Origin: Physcia stellaris
Taxonomy: Eukaryota; Ascomycota; Lecanoromycetes; Caliciales; Physciaceae
Direction: 5' to 3'
DNA length: 64,000 bases
NCBI GenBank assembly: GCA_018902385.1
Contig: JABSSW010000005.1
Span: 186,001 to 250,000, forward strand
Of the stretch, positions 1 to 11,054 are shown piece by piece; within the stretch, counting starts at the first letter, position 1; every line of letters starts with the position of its first letter. The notes below the pieces were generated by a model. It had not been told where the DNA came from, made no database searches, and was given only the letters and a program-made list of their open reading frames with translations. A program made the position numbers and the translations under genes.

Positions 1-1075
1 AATTGGCTGGGCGGATAGCGTCCATCGAGCTTTCCTCTGTTAGGACATTTTCCATGAGAGACACACATCCACCCCTCGTTGTAGATTTGGGGGCTCTCGC
101 CACGGCAGTTGATGCAGCTAGCGCGTGCAGCTTTGGTCTGGTAATCGCGAACGGCAGGAGGCATGGGCGAGTTCTGAGGCGCCCACCAGCTCTTCTCGTG
201 AAGATTCACCTTCTGAAACCGGAACATGTAAACCACATGTGGACCGTTCATTTCAGCCCAGATAGCTGTGACTTGAAACCAAGCGCCCACATTAAAGCGG
301 TGTGGCATGGCCGCCAATGCAAGGGTATGCTTTGAGCCTACAGCAAATGATGTTCAGTACAACGTAAGGATAGATATATCTACGACTGCTTACCAAATAT
401 GATGCCGATAGGAATGTTCTCCCTCATGTTCTTTTCGAACGTCGCAATGTGGGCTGACTTATATGTTTGGCTCTTCGCTTGCTGTCTTATGCCTTGCTCA
501 GTCATCTCGCATGCGCCGCCCGCTCGCGTGATTATGATTTCTTCGTCCATGTATTGTCCATCCGCAGAGGCAAAGTCAATGAGAAAGCCATAACATACAC
601 CGCCGTGACAGTACGCCGAGCCTTTGTACGCACGGTAGTACTCCAGAGTCTCACAGAGTGGTTGCCGGTCCTGGCACGCATCAGCAAGTATAGAGTTGGG
701 AATTGGACCTTTCCTTACATTTGCCCAAGCTGGTGGACTTCCAAATGGTGGCCCAAGTAGGGAAACAGCTGGCCCACATGACGAACGGCTCTTTTCGTTC
801 CCAACGGGGGTACTTGCTCTGAGGCTTGGTTTACGAGCCTGGGTCCTCCTAGGTGGGGAAGTAGTTGAAGTGCTTGTACCTGGCCAGTGAGAATGCCAAT
901 CTGCGGTAGTAGATGTAGCACTTGAGATAGGGAGCTTGAGCTTCACAATCAAAGACTGTTTTGGAGAAATTGAATGAGATGTCTCCTTGGTTCGCTTCGA
1001 GTCATCTCGTGATGTTGATTCCGATGCCAATCGCTTATTCCTACTTGATCTCCTAAGCGGGCCTTGAGACAACAT
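1..1075 (-). CDS. YDG/SRA-like protein with GWMC zinc motif (AlkB-like family), 3' partial
   Basis: The gene starts at ATG 1073-1075 and runs off the left edge. Its Lys/Arg/Ser-rich N-terminus (about 110 residues) looks disordered and nuclear. A domain follows with YRAYKGSAYCHGGVCYGF and then EEIIITRAGGACE, which resembles the YDG/SRA fold that reads modified bases. A 56-bp intron at about 338-393 (GT-AG) joins this to a segment with WFQVTAIWAEMNGPHVVYMF, ending in a C-x2-C...GWMC pattern. I recall this arrangement from fungal proteins that end in an AlkB-type 2-oxoglutarate/Fe(II) oxygenase. That catalytic part would lie outside the window, so the enzyme activity is inferred, not seen. The role could be nucleic-acid demethylation. 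The SRA match is remote and could be a related fold only. The gene is divergent from the acyl-CoA ligase, across a 1.5-kb gap. Confidence 0.6.
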
Positions 1076-2587
1076 CGTGATCTAAGAAAGAATGTCAGTC
1101 CATGACAAGATGATTCAACATATACAATAGTTCTAGATTTCGCAATAGTACGGTGATTCAAAGTAGAAGCATAGTTCTGCAATACTGTGAACACTTGTAA
1201 AAGTGTATGTTATCTTTACTAAATCGATTCTGAATTTTAGGTAGGAGGATAACTACTTACCAACAGATAAGTGGCCAATCGATGTTATTTAGATGATTGA
1301 CAGAGATAACAAATGTAGAGAAACCCGTTTAAATTTACAAGGCTTTGATAGTAATAGTTGAGCAAGTAGAAGTAAGAAAGGAGGTTTGAAATAGTAGAGA
1401 AGGTCAACCAAAAGAGTATCCACGATGGCAACGATAACGAGTAGCTTCTGAATCTGACTGTAAACAAAAAGGGATGATGAAGCATTGTCGGAAGAGACAC
1501 AACGGGTAGAACAGAGGTGATATAGTGACAGTCCTGTTCATAGAGCAGTGATGGTGGCTTGGCATAGAGATTGAAACCTAGAAGAATTGAGCCATCATAT
1601 AGCTCCCTTGCTGCCTGACCATCCTCTTAGTAAGTTGTCCATCATGAAATTGAATGAATGATAATATACTGAGGTAGAGCAGTCCAAGATCCTGTCCAAC
1701 CATTTTTTAGAAGCTATGTTGTAGAGGCATCTCTTTATTATGCCAATTCCTCCACTCCGGGTCATGGATAGATCTGAGCGGCCAATCTCCCTATCTGAGG
1801 GGCACTAGCTCACTACGCATGGTATCCTTGGCCTACTCTCGTAAGGTCTTCCTGCTATGAAGTTTTGATGGGTATAAAGTATACACCTAGATAGTAAGGA
1901 TGAATCCACAGCTGAACAAAAATAGGATCCCTCCAGAGGGAAGGTACTCAGAGATCCTCGTCTCCAACATGGTTGTAAAAGCTAGTGAGCTGATGGCTAA
2001 GGTAGTCGATAAGGGAATAAATCAACGACGATAGAATATGACAAGGAGGAGACTCGCGTCCACGACGGGGCACGTTTCACACTTTTAAGAGAAGGGCGGC
2101 CGTTGAGCCGTAATGACAGGCTTACGGGCAAGCTACTTATCTGAAAGGTTCATCAGCAAATAAGTTACGTTTGCTAATAAGTCAATTGACCATATCAGGT
2201 GCGTCGCCAGTGCGTGATACCAGCTTTGTTAGAAGTGCGACGATGGATAGGTTCCATAGAATGACTACTAAGTCAGGTGAGCGTTGACTTCAATCATCGT
2301 CAGACCTCCAAACCAATCAACGGAGCGCATGGCTGGTCGCAACAGTGATGTAGCCTCAATCGGCTTCCATGACTCTATGGAAAGAGTTTACGTCGGATCA
2401 AAGATTGGCCTTTTGCCGGCGACACAAGCGAGCTGGGGTTCCCCGCATTTGATTTGTTGTTGTACGGAGTACTCGTACGGTAGGAAGCCGAGGCATGGGA
2501 TGATGGAGCTCCCGCCCATTGTCGATCTCTGCTCATTATCGATTCGGAAACTCACTGGAATTTGAGTAGCTGCTCACTGAGCTCAGA
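1076..2587. other. Intergenic region between divergent genes
   Basis: About 1.5 kb separates two divergent start codons and probably holds both promoters. Only short open frames without recognisable motifs occur here, and I see no tRNA, no terminal inverted repeat and no transposase fragment. The half next to the left gene (about 1200-1700) is AT-richer than the right half. Confidence 0.5.
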
Positions 2588-4800
2588 ATGGTCTTCACAG
2601 CGCCAGCATGGGTACCAAAGCTTCCCTTCGACCCCCCAGACTCCATCCCCATCAGTGAGTTTATGCTGAACGAGAGATATGGCCGACACCCACTCAGCCG
2701 ATCTAAGCCTCCTTTCACCTGCGGACTGACAGGCGCCGAATATTCTGCGACAGAAGTGCGCGATCGAGTAGACAAGCTTGCAAGAGCATTGTCACAAGAG
2801 CTCGGATGGGCGCCAAATGGGGGAACGGAGTGGGATAAGGTCGCAGGTGTATTCAGCGTCAATACTGTACGCCAAATAGCACTGGCTTAGCTCAATGCTC
2901 TTTTCTAACAAAGCGCTCCGACCTAGATTGATACTTTGACTCTGACATGGGCCATCCACCGTCTTTCAGGCATCTCGACGCCAGCAAACGCCGCATACTC
3001 ACGATTCGAGCTGGTCCACCAATTGAAGTCTTCAGGCGCAAAATGCTTATTTACCTGTGTACCTCTTCTTTCTCTGGCATTGGAAGCTGCCTCTGAGTGT
3101 GGGATTCCAAGGAAACATGTATACCTCCTGCCTGTGCCCAAGGAATTCCTAGGGGGAGCTGCGATACCTGAAGAATTCAAGAATGTGGATCAATTGATTG
3201 AGATAGGTAGCAGTCTGCCTCCATTGGAGGAGTTGAGGTGGCAGAAAGGTCAAGGCGCAAGACAGACGGCTTTCCTATGCTATTCGTCAGGCACATCAGG
3301 TTTGCCAGTAAGCTCGCCCAGCGGCCCCTTAATAAGTACATACTGACGTGATGGTATTTCGTGCTAGAAAGGCGTCATGATCGCGCATCGGAACGTTATT
3401 GCCAACGTTATGCAATGCGCGACCTACGAGAAGCCCTGGAGAGATGCTCTGCGTAAGTCGGGCAAAGGTAGTGAAACGGAAACGGTGCTTGGCTTACTAC
3501 CTCAAAACCACATTTACTCCCTAGTGGTCGTCTGTCATGGTCATCCTTATCGAGGAGATCAGGTCATCAACCTACCGAGTACGAATTCACAGTAATTCGG
3601 GATACAGCCTAAGCTGACCAAATGGTAGAATTCGAGATCCGCCAATTCCTCCAGTCAGTCCAGCAATATCGCATCAACAATCTGTACCTGGTACGCATTT
3701 TCACCAGGTTCTTGTGCTATAGACCTATGCAACCAATTGACTCACAAACAAATTTTCCTAGGTCCCACCAATAATCATCGCCATGACCAAGAACAAGCCC
3801 CTATGCGATAAATACGACCTCAGCTCCGTCACCGGCATTTTCACGGGCGCAGCACCATTAGGCAAAGAGACTGCAGAAGACATGGTGAAACAGTACCCCA
3901 ATTGGAAGATTCGACAGGGTTTTGGTTCGTCTTCTGCTATTCCTTCTTCCCTTCCCCCCTCCTACCCTCCCCCTTCCCCCTATGACTACAGCTTACCAAC
4001 AGCTATTGATGTTCCCCACAGGCATGACAGAGACGAGCACCGTAGTTCTTTCTACCGCGGGAGACGACATCTGGTTCGGCTCCAGCGGCAGCATCCTCCC
4101 CTCCGTCGAAGCCAAGATCCTCTCCATCGAAGGCGTAGAAATTACAGGCTACGATCAGCCCGGCGAGCTGGTCATCAAATCCCCTAGCACCGTATTAGGC
4201 TATCTTAACAATGAGGCTGCTACTAAGGAGACGTTCCAGGACGGATGGGTTCGGACGGGTGATGAGGCTGTGGTGAGGGTGGGACCGAAGGGGACGGAGC
4301 ACGTGTTTATTGTAGATCGGATCAAGGAGCTCATAAAGGTCAAGGTAGGTGTTTCGAACATTTGCTTTCTTCGTTGTGTAAACGGGCTGACTTGCAAATT
4401 CAGGGTCTCCAAGTTGCTCCCGCAGAGCTCGAAGCGCATCTCCTCACCCACCCCGCGGTCGCCGACGCAGCTGTGATCCCGGTCCCTGACGACGCAGCGG
4501 GCGAACTGCCTAAGGCTTTCATCGTCAAGGCTTCTTCAGTGGGGCTGGAGGATAATGATCGCATACTGATTCGCGACATTCAGAAACATGTAGAGAAGGA
4601 GAAGGCGAGACATAAATGGTTAAAGGTAAGATCTTACATCGATGACTGCTTGGATGAGGATTACAGTATCTGATACTGAGTAATAGGGAGGCGTGGAATT
4701 CGTCGATGTCATTCCGAAGAGCCCGAGTGGTAAGATCCTGAGGAGGATGCTGAGAGATAAGGAGAGGGAGAGTAGGAGGAAGAAAGGGGCGAAGTTGTAG
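2588..4800 (+). CDS. Acyl-CoA / 4-coumarate-CoA ligase-like AMP-binding enzyme, peroxisomal
   Basis: Eight exons splice to about 584 aa: 2588-2866, 2927-3307, 3368-3578, 3629-3690, 3762-3924, 4022-4344, 4404-4625 and 4687-4800. The phases agree throughout. The ANL-superfamily motifs appear in order: the P-loop YSSGTSGLPKGVM (about residues 208-220), QGFGMTETS, GWVRTGDEAVV, DRIKELIKVKG and the C-terminal PKSPSGKILRR, which carries the catalytic lysine. The enzyme should adenylate a carboxylic acid and transfer it to CoA. The length and the CHGHPYRGDQVINLPKFE stretch match fungal 4CL-like and medium-chain ligases. The protein ends in AKL, a PTS1 variant, so import into peroxisomes is likely. 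The substrate cannot be told from the sequence. The next gene, a dehydrogenase, is convergent, so the two do not share a promoter. Confidence 0.9.
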
Positions 4801-5368
4801 AGATCGAGGGACAAGAACACACAAGTACATACGTGAAGCTTGACGGATATAGATGGTCATATTCAGCCTGCTTATGCTGCTCCTGGTCTATACGCTTAGT
4901 CGGTTTGCAAATATGGACAGCTAATCAGCCTGTCTGTACATATCTAAGCCAGAAGATGAATTCTTTCTGGGTAACAATAATGTATCAATGAGCATCGAGC
5001 AACAGTTCTCCTTGTAGCGAAGGATCTCTATCTGGGCGGCGCAGATAGACAGAAAGTATCCCGTGCACACTATTGCTTCCAGAAGTTCATAAAGGTGTAC
5101 TTATCCCTTGACGTGAGAGAGCTGCAGACTTGGTTGTAAAATCTGGATATCGGAACAGTGCTACTCCTAGCCTTTGTGGTCTCCTCTCCAGAACTGAGAC
5201 AGTTGCAGGCGGCAAGAGCCAATAAACCTCGGAGCTGAAGCTCCAGGCTAGTTCACCAAAATTTCATCCTTAAATCAAGATAGGCAGTGGTCTTCAGAAG
5301 CTGACTAGTGATGTGCTTTTACGTCAAGCCAGACGGTGGGATAATCACCAAATGTCCCCCAACATACC
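4801..5368. other. Convergent 3' intergenic region
   Basis: These 568 bases lie between the stop codons of the acyl-CoA ligase and the dehydrogenase. I see no ORF with a recognisable product, no repeat and no RNA gene. It presumably holds both 3' UTRs and polyadenylation signals. Confidence 0.5.
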
Positions 5369-6647
5369 CTACAATTTCCCCCAGCCCTCCTTCAAGTCCC
5401 TCCAAACCTCCTCCTCGGCAATCGACAGCCCACTAACCGTATTCCCTATCCCACTCGGACCCGGATCATTGAACTGCTCTACAACCCTCCTTCCCTGCGC
5501 AACCTCTACGATCATACCCCTTGCATTTTTACCGTCCTCGTCCCCTTCCTCGAATCACCACTGGCGGCCCCGCTTCCAATGGCTCCTTCAGCACCGGAGA
5601 CCTCAATCTCTTCATCTTCAATCATAGAGACCATAGTGTCCGCTACGTACTCCGGCGTCACCCACGCATCGCCGTCCTTGATGAGGCGCAGTTTCTCGGG
5701 GTTCTCTGTCCAAAGAGGGGTCTTGATCACGCCTGGCGCAACGGCTGTGACTCTGACACCCAATCGCTCGGACAGAGGCGCGAGAGAGCGCACGAAGCCA
5801 TTGATGCCGTGCTTGGTGGCGTTGTAGATCGGAGCGTGAAGGGGCGTGACTTGGCCCGCGATGGAGGAGATGTGGATGACGGCTTTCGGGTTTTGAGCCG
5901 AGACGGCGGGGGAGGAGGAGAGGAAGTGGGATATGGCAAGCTGGGTGGTGCGGATGGGGTGGATTAGGTTTATCGAAAGGGAAGCGTAGGTGTTTGAGCT
6001 GGTGGAGTCCCGGGAGGGTGGGGAAGAGGGGGGATGCCAGAAGTTTGAGAATGGCTGGACGAGGTCAATTTAGCAAGGCGAAAGAGAGAACGAGGAGAGT
6101 GGATGAAACAGCGGTATTTAGGCAGGCAGGTGGGACGAAAATACTGTGAAGCTGGAAGAAGGGTAGGAATGACATTCGTCGAAAGATCAGTCGATCTTTG
6201 AGGTACTACGAAAGCCCACGTGGGTAAAATGAAGGGTCGTAGCAGAGAAGCACAATGAAATAGTATTGGAGCTGGACCTACCGGCTCATAGACCCCTGCT
6301 CCAGGACAAACGATGTCCGCTCCTCCAAGCTTTTCGCTAGCAGCACGGAACATATTCTCCAACTGCTTCCATTCTTGAACATCGGTCTTCTGGAAAATCG
6401 CTCTAGCAGGTGCTCTAGAAGAACTCTGGTGATTGGAGACAAGCTCCTCGGCTTCGGGGCGTAAAGCTAGATCTGCGAGGACGACATTGCACCGCTTTGC
6501 TAGCAGAGCACGCGCAAAGTGAAAGTTGATGCCTTTAGATTGTCAGTGGTGGGGTCAGACAAATGGAGCTAGAAAGAAAATCAGTATATAAGTACCAGAG
6601 CCAGCACCAGTGACGATGGCAGTCCTGCCTGCCAGTGACACTGCCAT
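5369..6647 (-). CDS. Short-chain dehydrogenase, 15-hydroxyprostaglandin dehydrogenase-like; frame break near 3' end
   Basis: Three exons (6596-6647, 6282-6532, 5369-6054) encode an NAD(P)-dependent short-chain dehydrogenase of about 329 aa. The start MAVSLAGRTAIVTGAGSGI gives the Rossmann TGxxxGxG loop. CPGAGVYEP stands at the NAG position. The catalytic Ser is in VIHISSIAGQ and the Tyr/Lys pair is in YNATKHG. APGVIKTPLW follows as in 15-PGDH-like enzymes. The family tail (VEQFNDPGPSGIGNTVSG ... EEVWRDLKEGW) is present but lies one frame away. Adding one base to the four-base run at 5517-5520 restores TVKMQGGMIVEV, a good family match. Without it the protein ends after MQGV and loses about 60 residues. 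No intron of usable size explains the shift. The substrate is unknown. Confidence 0.85.
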
Positions 6648-7217
6648 CGAGCTGGAATAACCTGCACAAGCAATCGACGGAGGAAGATTGAGCTCGAGGG
6701 CCCAACGGCTTCCAAGACAAAGTACATATTTGCGATCGATGCTACTATCGTCCTAACGGACGCAGGTACCTAGAACCGCTGAGGGGAGTGCATGAGATAG
6801 CACTAGGAGTCTAGGACAGCACCTAGGGCTGGCGGATAGGTGTTGGTATCTAGAGGGAAGGTTTGCCGAGGGTTGTACGAGCTTCTCGTACATAGAAGCT
6901 CGGAGGATTAATTATTTCGGCGCGAAGCATATGAACAGAGCATGAAGCCATCATCTTCTGATTCAGTCAAGCCCGGTAATCGCCGATCTATCGGGCTGTA
7001 TCCTAAAATTTGCACTACTAAGTCCCGGGCAGGGCATGATACGGACATGCGCTTTGCGCTGGCGGTATGAGTTTGAGAGAATTTTCCTGTGGTTGAAATC
7101 CAAGGACATGAACGTGCGGAGCGAGTTGAAAGAGTGGGACATTCATTATTGCATATCGCGTATTCAAACCCCTATGAACAAAATGTACCACGCTTCATGA
7201 GCAGATGATCATAGTAC
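6648..7217. other. Intergenic region
   Basis: These 570 bases hold the promoter side of the dehydrogenase and the 3' flank of transaldolase, both on the minus strand. Nothing else is recognisable. Confidence 0.5.
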
Positions 7218-8369
7218 CTAAGCGCTCTCGATCTTCTTCTGTAAGATCCCTTTCAGAGTGATCGCATCTGCTGCGAATTTCGAGATTCCTTCTCTCAACT
7301 TCTCAACAGCCATTGTCTCTTCATTGAAGTCAAAGCGGAACAGCGATTCATCGTTGATGTAAGATTTCCTAGGAATGTCAAGGGTCTTGGCGTCTTCAGC
7401 GATCAGCTTTTGAGGCACCTTGTCTGTAGAGTTGTATAGCTCTTCAAGTAGATTCGGCTGTATTCTGGTTAGCTGTGCCGCTTCTTCAGCATTTCATGAG
7501 CTTACGGAGATAGTCAGGTAGTCACAACCAGCAAGCTCAGTGATCTCGCCAACGTTTCTGAAGCTGGCGCCCATAACGATCGTCTTGTAGCCGTACTTCT
7601 TGTAGTAATTGAAGATTGCCTGGACACTCTTCACACCTGGATCCTCCTGTGGGGAGAAGTCCTTCTTGTGGGCTGCCTTGTACCAATCGAGAATCCGCCC
7701 AACAAATGGAGAAATCAGGAATGCCCCAGCCTCGGCGGCGGCGATGGCTTGAGGAAGGGAGAACATGAGCGTCAGGTTGCAGTTGATGCCATGCTTAGTT
7801 TGTAATTCTTGGGCGGCTTTGATGCCCTCCCAGGTCGATGCTAGCTTGATGAGGATTCGCTCCTTCTTTATACCGATCGAGTCGTAAAGCTATTTACACC
7901 GTAAGCAATGTACCGTGTCACCCTTGCTAGGTTTTTTACGTCAATGATATGGAGAGCCTTATTGATTGAGCCCTGAACGTCAAAGGAGAACCGAGCGTCG
8001 ACCTCTGTTGAAACCTTTCCAGGAACAATCTGCAAGATCTCCTTGCCGAACTCAACGAGTAATCGATCCAGGGTAGAATCAACTTTCTCGTCCATGTCTT
8101 TGCCCTTAACGAACTTGTTAGCTACGCCTTTTGAAGAATGCAAGCCAAGCATTTGGGAGCAACGGGGCAAGTTAACTGACATGTGATTTACCGTACTCAA
8201 CGGCAATGTCCATCAACTTGGCATATTCCTCTTTCTTCGATGCGGCCAGGATGAGGGAGGGGTTGGTAGTGGCATCTTGAGCATTGTACTTGTCAATGGT
8301 TGCGAAGTCGCCAGAGTCACAGACAACGGTAGTGCCAGTGGCTTTCAATTGATCGAGTGAGCTAGACAT
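7218..8369 (-). CDS. TAL1: Transaldolase
   Basis: Four exons (about 8192-8369, 7940-8121, 7506-7889, 7218-7457) give 327 aa, the usual size for class I transaldolase. The N-terminus [20 protein letters not shown], then [35 protein letters not shown] (with the Schiff-base lysine in IKLAS) and [11 protein letters not shown] are all family signatures. [12 protein letters not shown] follows and the end is [12 protein letters not shown]. The enzyme moves a three-carbon dihydroxyacetone unit between sugar phosphates in the cytosolic pentose phosphate pathway. The first exon boundary near 8121 is my least certain splice: the choice of acceptor changes only two or three residues around [11 protein letters not shown]. 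Confidence 0.96.
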
Positions 8370-8747
8370 GATGATAGTGCTTCTGATGGAATGATGAATG
8401 TAGGTAGAGAAAAGAAGACTTTGATAATTTGGGAGAAGAAAACGTTGAGTGCTGAGGCGTAAAATATTGCTCAACCCCACCAGTGGTGACGGAGGGGCCC
8501 GAAACGGTATCGATAGCGCAGGGTCTGCTTGGCGAGCTTGGTCATCGGGCCGCGTTCCGCTCCATGGAACAATTGTGCAGATTACGATAATGTACAAAGT
8601 AACGAGCTTTTATGCCACTACTTTCGATTCATTGGGGTACTGCTGCTTCTCTCTCATTGTCATCTTTCTTCCTTCGTAGAAACCCAATTGCTTTTGCCGA
8701 ATTAATTGTCGATATATCAGAGATCAGTCTGTTACAATTGACTAGAT
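8370..8747. other. Intergenic region upstream of transaldolase
   Basis: These 378 bases separate the transaldolase start from the stop of the FolB gene on the same strand. It must contain the transaldolase promoter. I see no ORF or repeat here. Confidence 0.45.
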
Positions 8748-9550
8748 TCATCTTGTACGCGTGATTTCTACACCAGAGAATTCGACAAAGGCGAGAGCGC
8801 TCGGCTTTTCAATCGAAACGGTAACCTCGGGGAAAGGAAAGGTCTCCAGTAGCATTGCACAGATCTGGGCGGCCAACGCCTCAAGAGTCTCGAAGCTGGA
8901 AGTCTCCACTGTCTGTTCATCTTAGTTTCCAAACCCGTGAGGAAATATTTAAGATATGAACCAATTACCTGCAAAGTAGCATGGGCAACCGTACGCCACA
9001 TCTTATGATTTTCAACAGAACTTGGATGAGATTCAAGACCTTCTTCCTTGTCAGGAACGCGAACGTCAATGCTGACTGCTTGCTTGTAGAGTCGCTCATG
9101 GGGATTGACCCCAATAATGCAGGCGGCTTTTATCCGCTGGACGGTCCACTGACTGCTAAGAGGTCGCCATTGGTTCGGTCCATATCGTCGCATCACTGTG
9201 TTTCTACCGAAGCCGCCTTCAACGCGTAACAATCCTTTGGGTAACAATGCTTGACACTCCAATGACTCTCCAGCCCATGTCTCCGCAAGTTGGCCAACCA
9301 CCGAGTTGATTGCACCAAGTCCAGCAAAGTTCTTGCCGTCGACGGCTGCTGTGACATCCTTACACATTCGGCCGTAGCTGAAAGTATCCATGACATCGTC
9401 GGAATTACCAGCTAGTAATGTGTCCCGATGCAATCTGAGGGACAGCATCACTGGTTGAGACTTACCGGATCGTCCCCAGGCGTCTTCTCCAACCACAGCA
9501 GAAAGTTGCAGGTTGCGAAGATAAATCACGTCCATGGAGATGGTCGACAT
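8748..9550 (-). CDS. Tandem FolB-domain protein (dihydroneopterin aldolase-like), stand-alone
   Basis: Two exons (8969-9550, 8748-8912; 56-bp intron) encode 248 aa. There are two FolB-like halves. The first (about residues 1-110) has VIYLRNLQLSAVVGEDAWGR and FSYGRMCKDV. The second (about 135-245) has IKAACIIGVNPHERLYKQ, then TSSFETLEALAAQIC and VTVSIEKPSAL. This is the duplicated dihydroneopterin aldolase region that opens the trifunctional fungal FOL1 folate enzyme, but no HPPK or DHPS domain follows. It may therefore be a separate aldolase/epimerase or a FOL1 paralogue. Family knowledge places such activity in tetrahydrofolate synthesis, and I cannot tell whether this copy is active. The start ATG at 9550 opens the domain directly. 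Confidence 0.82.
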
Positions 9551-10296
9551 GATGAATTATTGACGTGCGTAAGCGCTTCTGCGGTATCATGTAGAGTTGA
9601 TGTGGCTCATTGACTCTGTGAGAGATAATGTATGATTGGGTATCAATCCTAGCCTAGCATCCCTCGGACTATCATCGGTTTTAATTCGATCTGGTGTGAA
9701 TTTGACTGTACATGATAAATTCAATGATGAAAGCACCTTTGAATCATCGTTGACTTGATTGTATCGCGACAATGATGTCCTTCTAGACTCGGAAATTGCC
9801 TGTGCTTCGAGGTGATCGGATTAGCAGACATAACTGTGACATGTTGATTCAATTCAGGGCATATTAAGCAAAGATCAGACTGTTGAGCTTGAAATATTTT
9901 TGAATATCATGATAGAATCAAAAGTTATCGTTTGAAGAAGGTTCATCATATGAAGGCCGAGCTTGTGTAGCGCCATGGAAAAATCTTACCTTTTCGCTTT
10001 TCAAGTAGACAAGCTGTTTAGTAGATCAATGTTTTAGCGTTGTTGATTGATCAATGATCAGGTTAATTGATGGAACATATGTAAGGTAGTTGGTCAATCA
10101 ATTGAGTCAATAGAGCGACTGGCGTATGGACGTGCACATGTGACGACACAATCGAATTAGCTGTAATCAAAATAAAGGAAGATGTCCAGTAGAAAGACCC
10201 TCGATCGCATACATGTAAGTAGCGTTGTGGCAATCTCGGCCTCAAGTACAGCAAATCTTGGGCAAAGGTAAAAGATTTGGTCGCTCGCGTTGAGTA
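9551..10296. other. Intergenic region left of MITE
   Basis: These 746 bases lie between the FolB start and the first MITE. The open frames are short and show no family signature. The sequence near 10040-10110 is rich in TTGATTGATCAAT-like half-sites, but they form no clear array. Confidence 0.4.
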
Positions 10297-10326
10297 CATT
10301 AAGGGCGGGAAGGGTGTTTCGTAGAC
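10297..10326 (+). repeat. Left terminal inverted repeat of first MITE
   Basis: This 30-bp end is perfectly complementary to 11055-11084 and is preceded by TA at 10295-10296. Confidence 0.9.
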
Positions 10327-10744
10327 TAGCCCTGAATTATGTCAATAGATTTCATTACGTCCCGTCAATGTAGACGTCACTCGTATCAAACATAATGGGG
10401 TGCAGTGAGCGGATACCAGTATGCTAACTTTTTCGAAATATGCAACTACACAAACATGTTGATACATCCCCGAGCGTGAAATATTATTTTCCAATCATGT
10501 CATGTAATCGAAACGTCCCCAATTACGGGACATTTGATGAAAAATACATTGTTGTAATGAAACATTTCTAATTGTCTTAAGACGTTGTGGGATCATCCTG
10601 AGATCATCTGGGATTTGCATTGAAATTATCGACAAAAACGTAAATTTCTATTGTTATTCACGAGAACACATGTATGATGCGCATTATTACACGATGCGCA
10701 TGTTAATAGTCACTTACATTGTATTGAAAATACTGAAAATTATA

Positions 10745-10806
10745 GAGAAACACTACGGGAATCGAACGCGCGACGAGAAAGAAATTATACCATTAAACCA
10801 TTACTA
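10745..10806 (-). pseudogene. tRNA-Asp(GUC)-like fragment inside the MITE
   Basis: On the minus strand the sequence has an A-box-like TGGTTTAATGG, then CTCGTCGCGCG, which resembles the tRNA-Asp anticodon loop with GTC, and then a B-box-like GTTCGATTCCC. The spacing between A and B boxes is about 11 bases shorter than in a normal tRNA, as if the anticodon 3' stem and variable loop were lost. The acceptor stem does not pair. It is therefore not a working tRNA. It could be a chance match, but the order of the three motifs argues for descent from tRNA-Asp. Confidence 0.4.
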
Positions 10807-11054
10807 GAGACGATCTAAAATAACCTTATTCTTCAATATGTAATTGAAAATTACACACATTTTTAATACAAGACATGTATGAAATAAGCTTATTTCGAAA
10901 TGATCACATGTGTTACACAGCAAATTTGTGAAACGTCAATGAGATTACATATCCCATTGATGGATGATCTCGAGATCATCTCAGGACATCTCAGGATTCG
11001 CTTGTCATCCACAGGCTTGTGAAAGCATCTACTTCTGGAGATTATCAAGAGACG

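Noticed and set aside
2284-2565. 93-codon frame upstream of the acyl-CoA ligase
   Set aside because: No family features and it does not join the ligase in phase; more likely promoter sequence.
5369-9550. A gene cluster for one metabolic pathway
   Set aside because: Dehydrogenase, transaldolase and FolB protein share a strand but belong to unrelated pathways, and no transporter, tailoring enzyme or regulator joins them.
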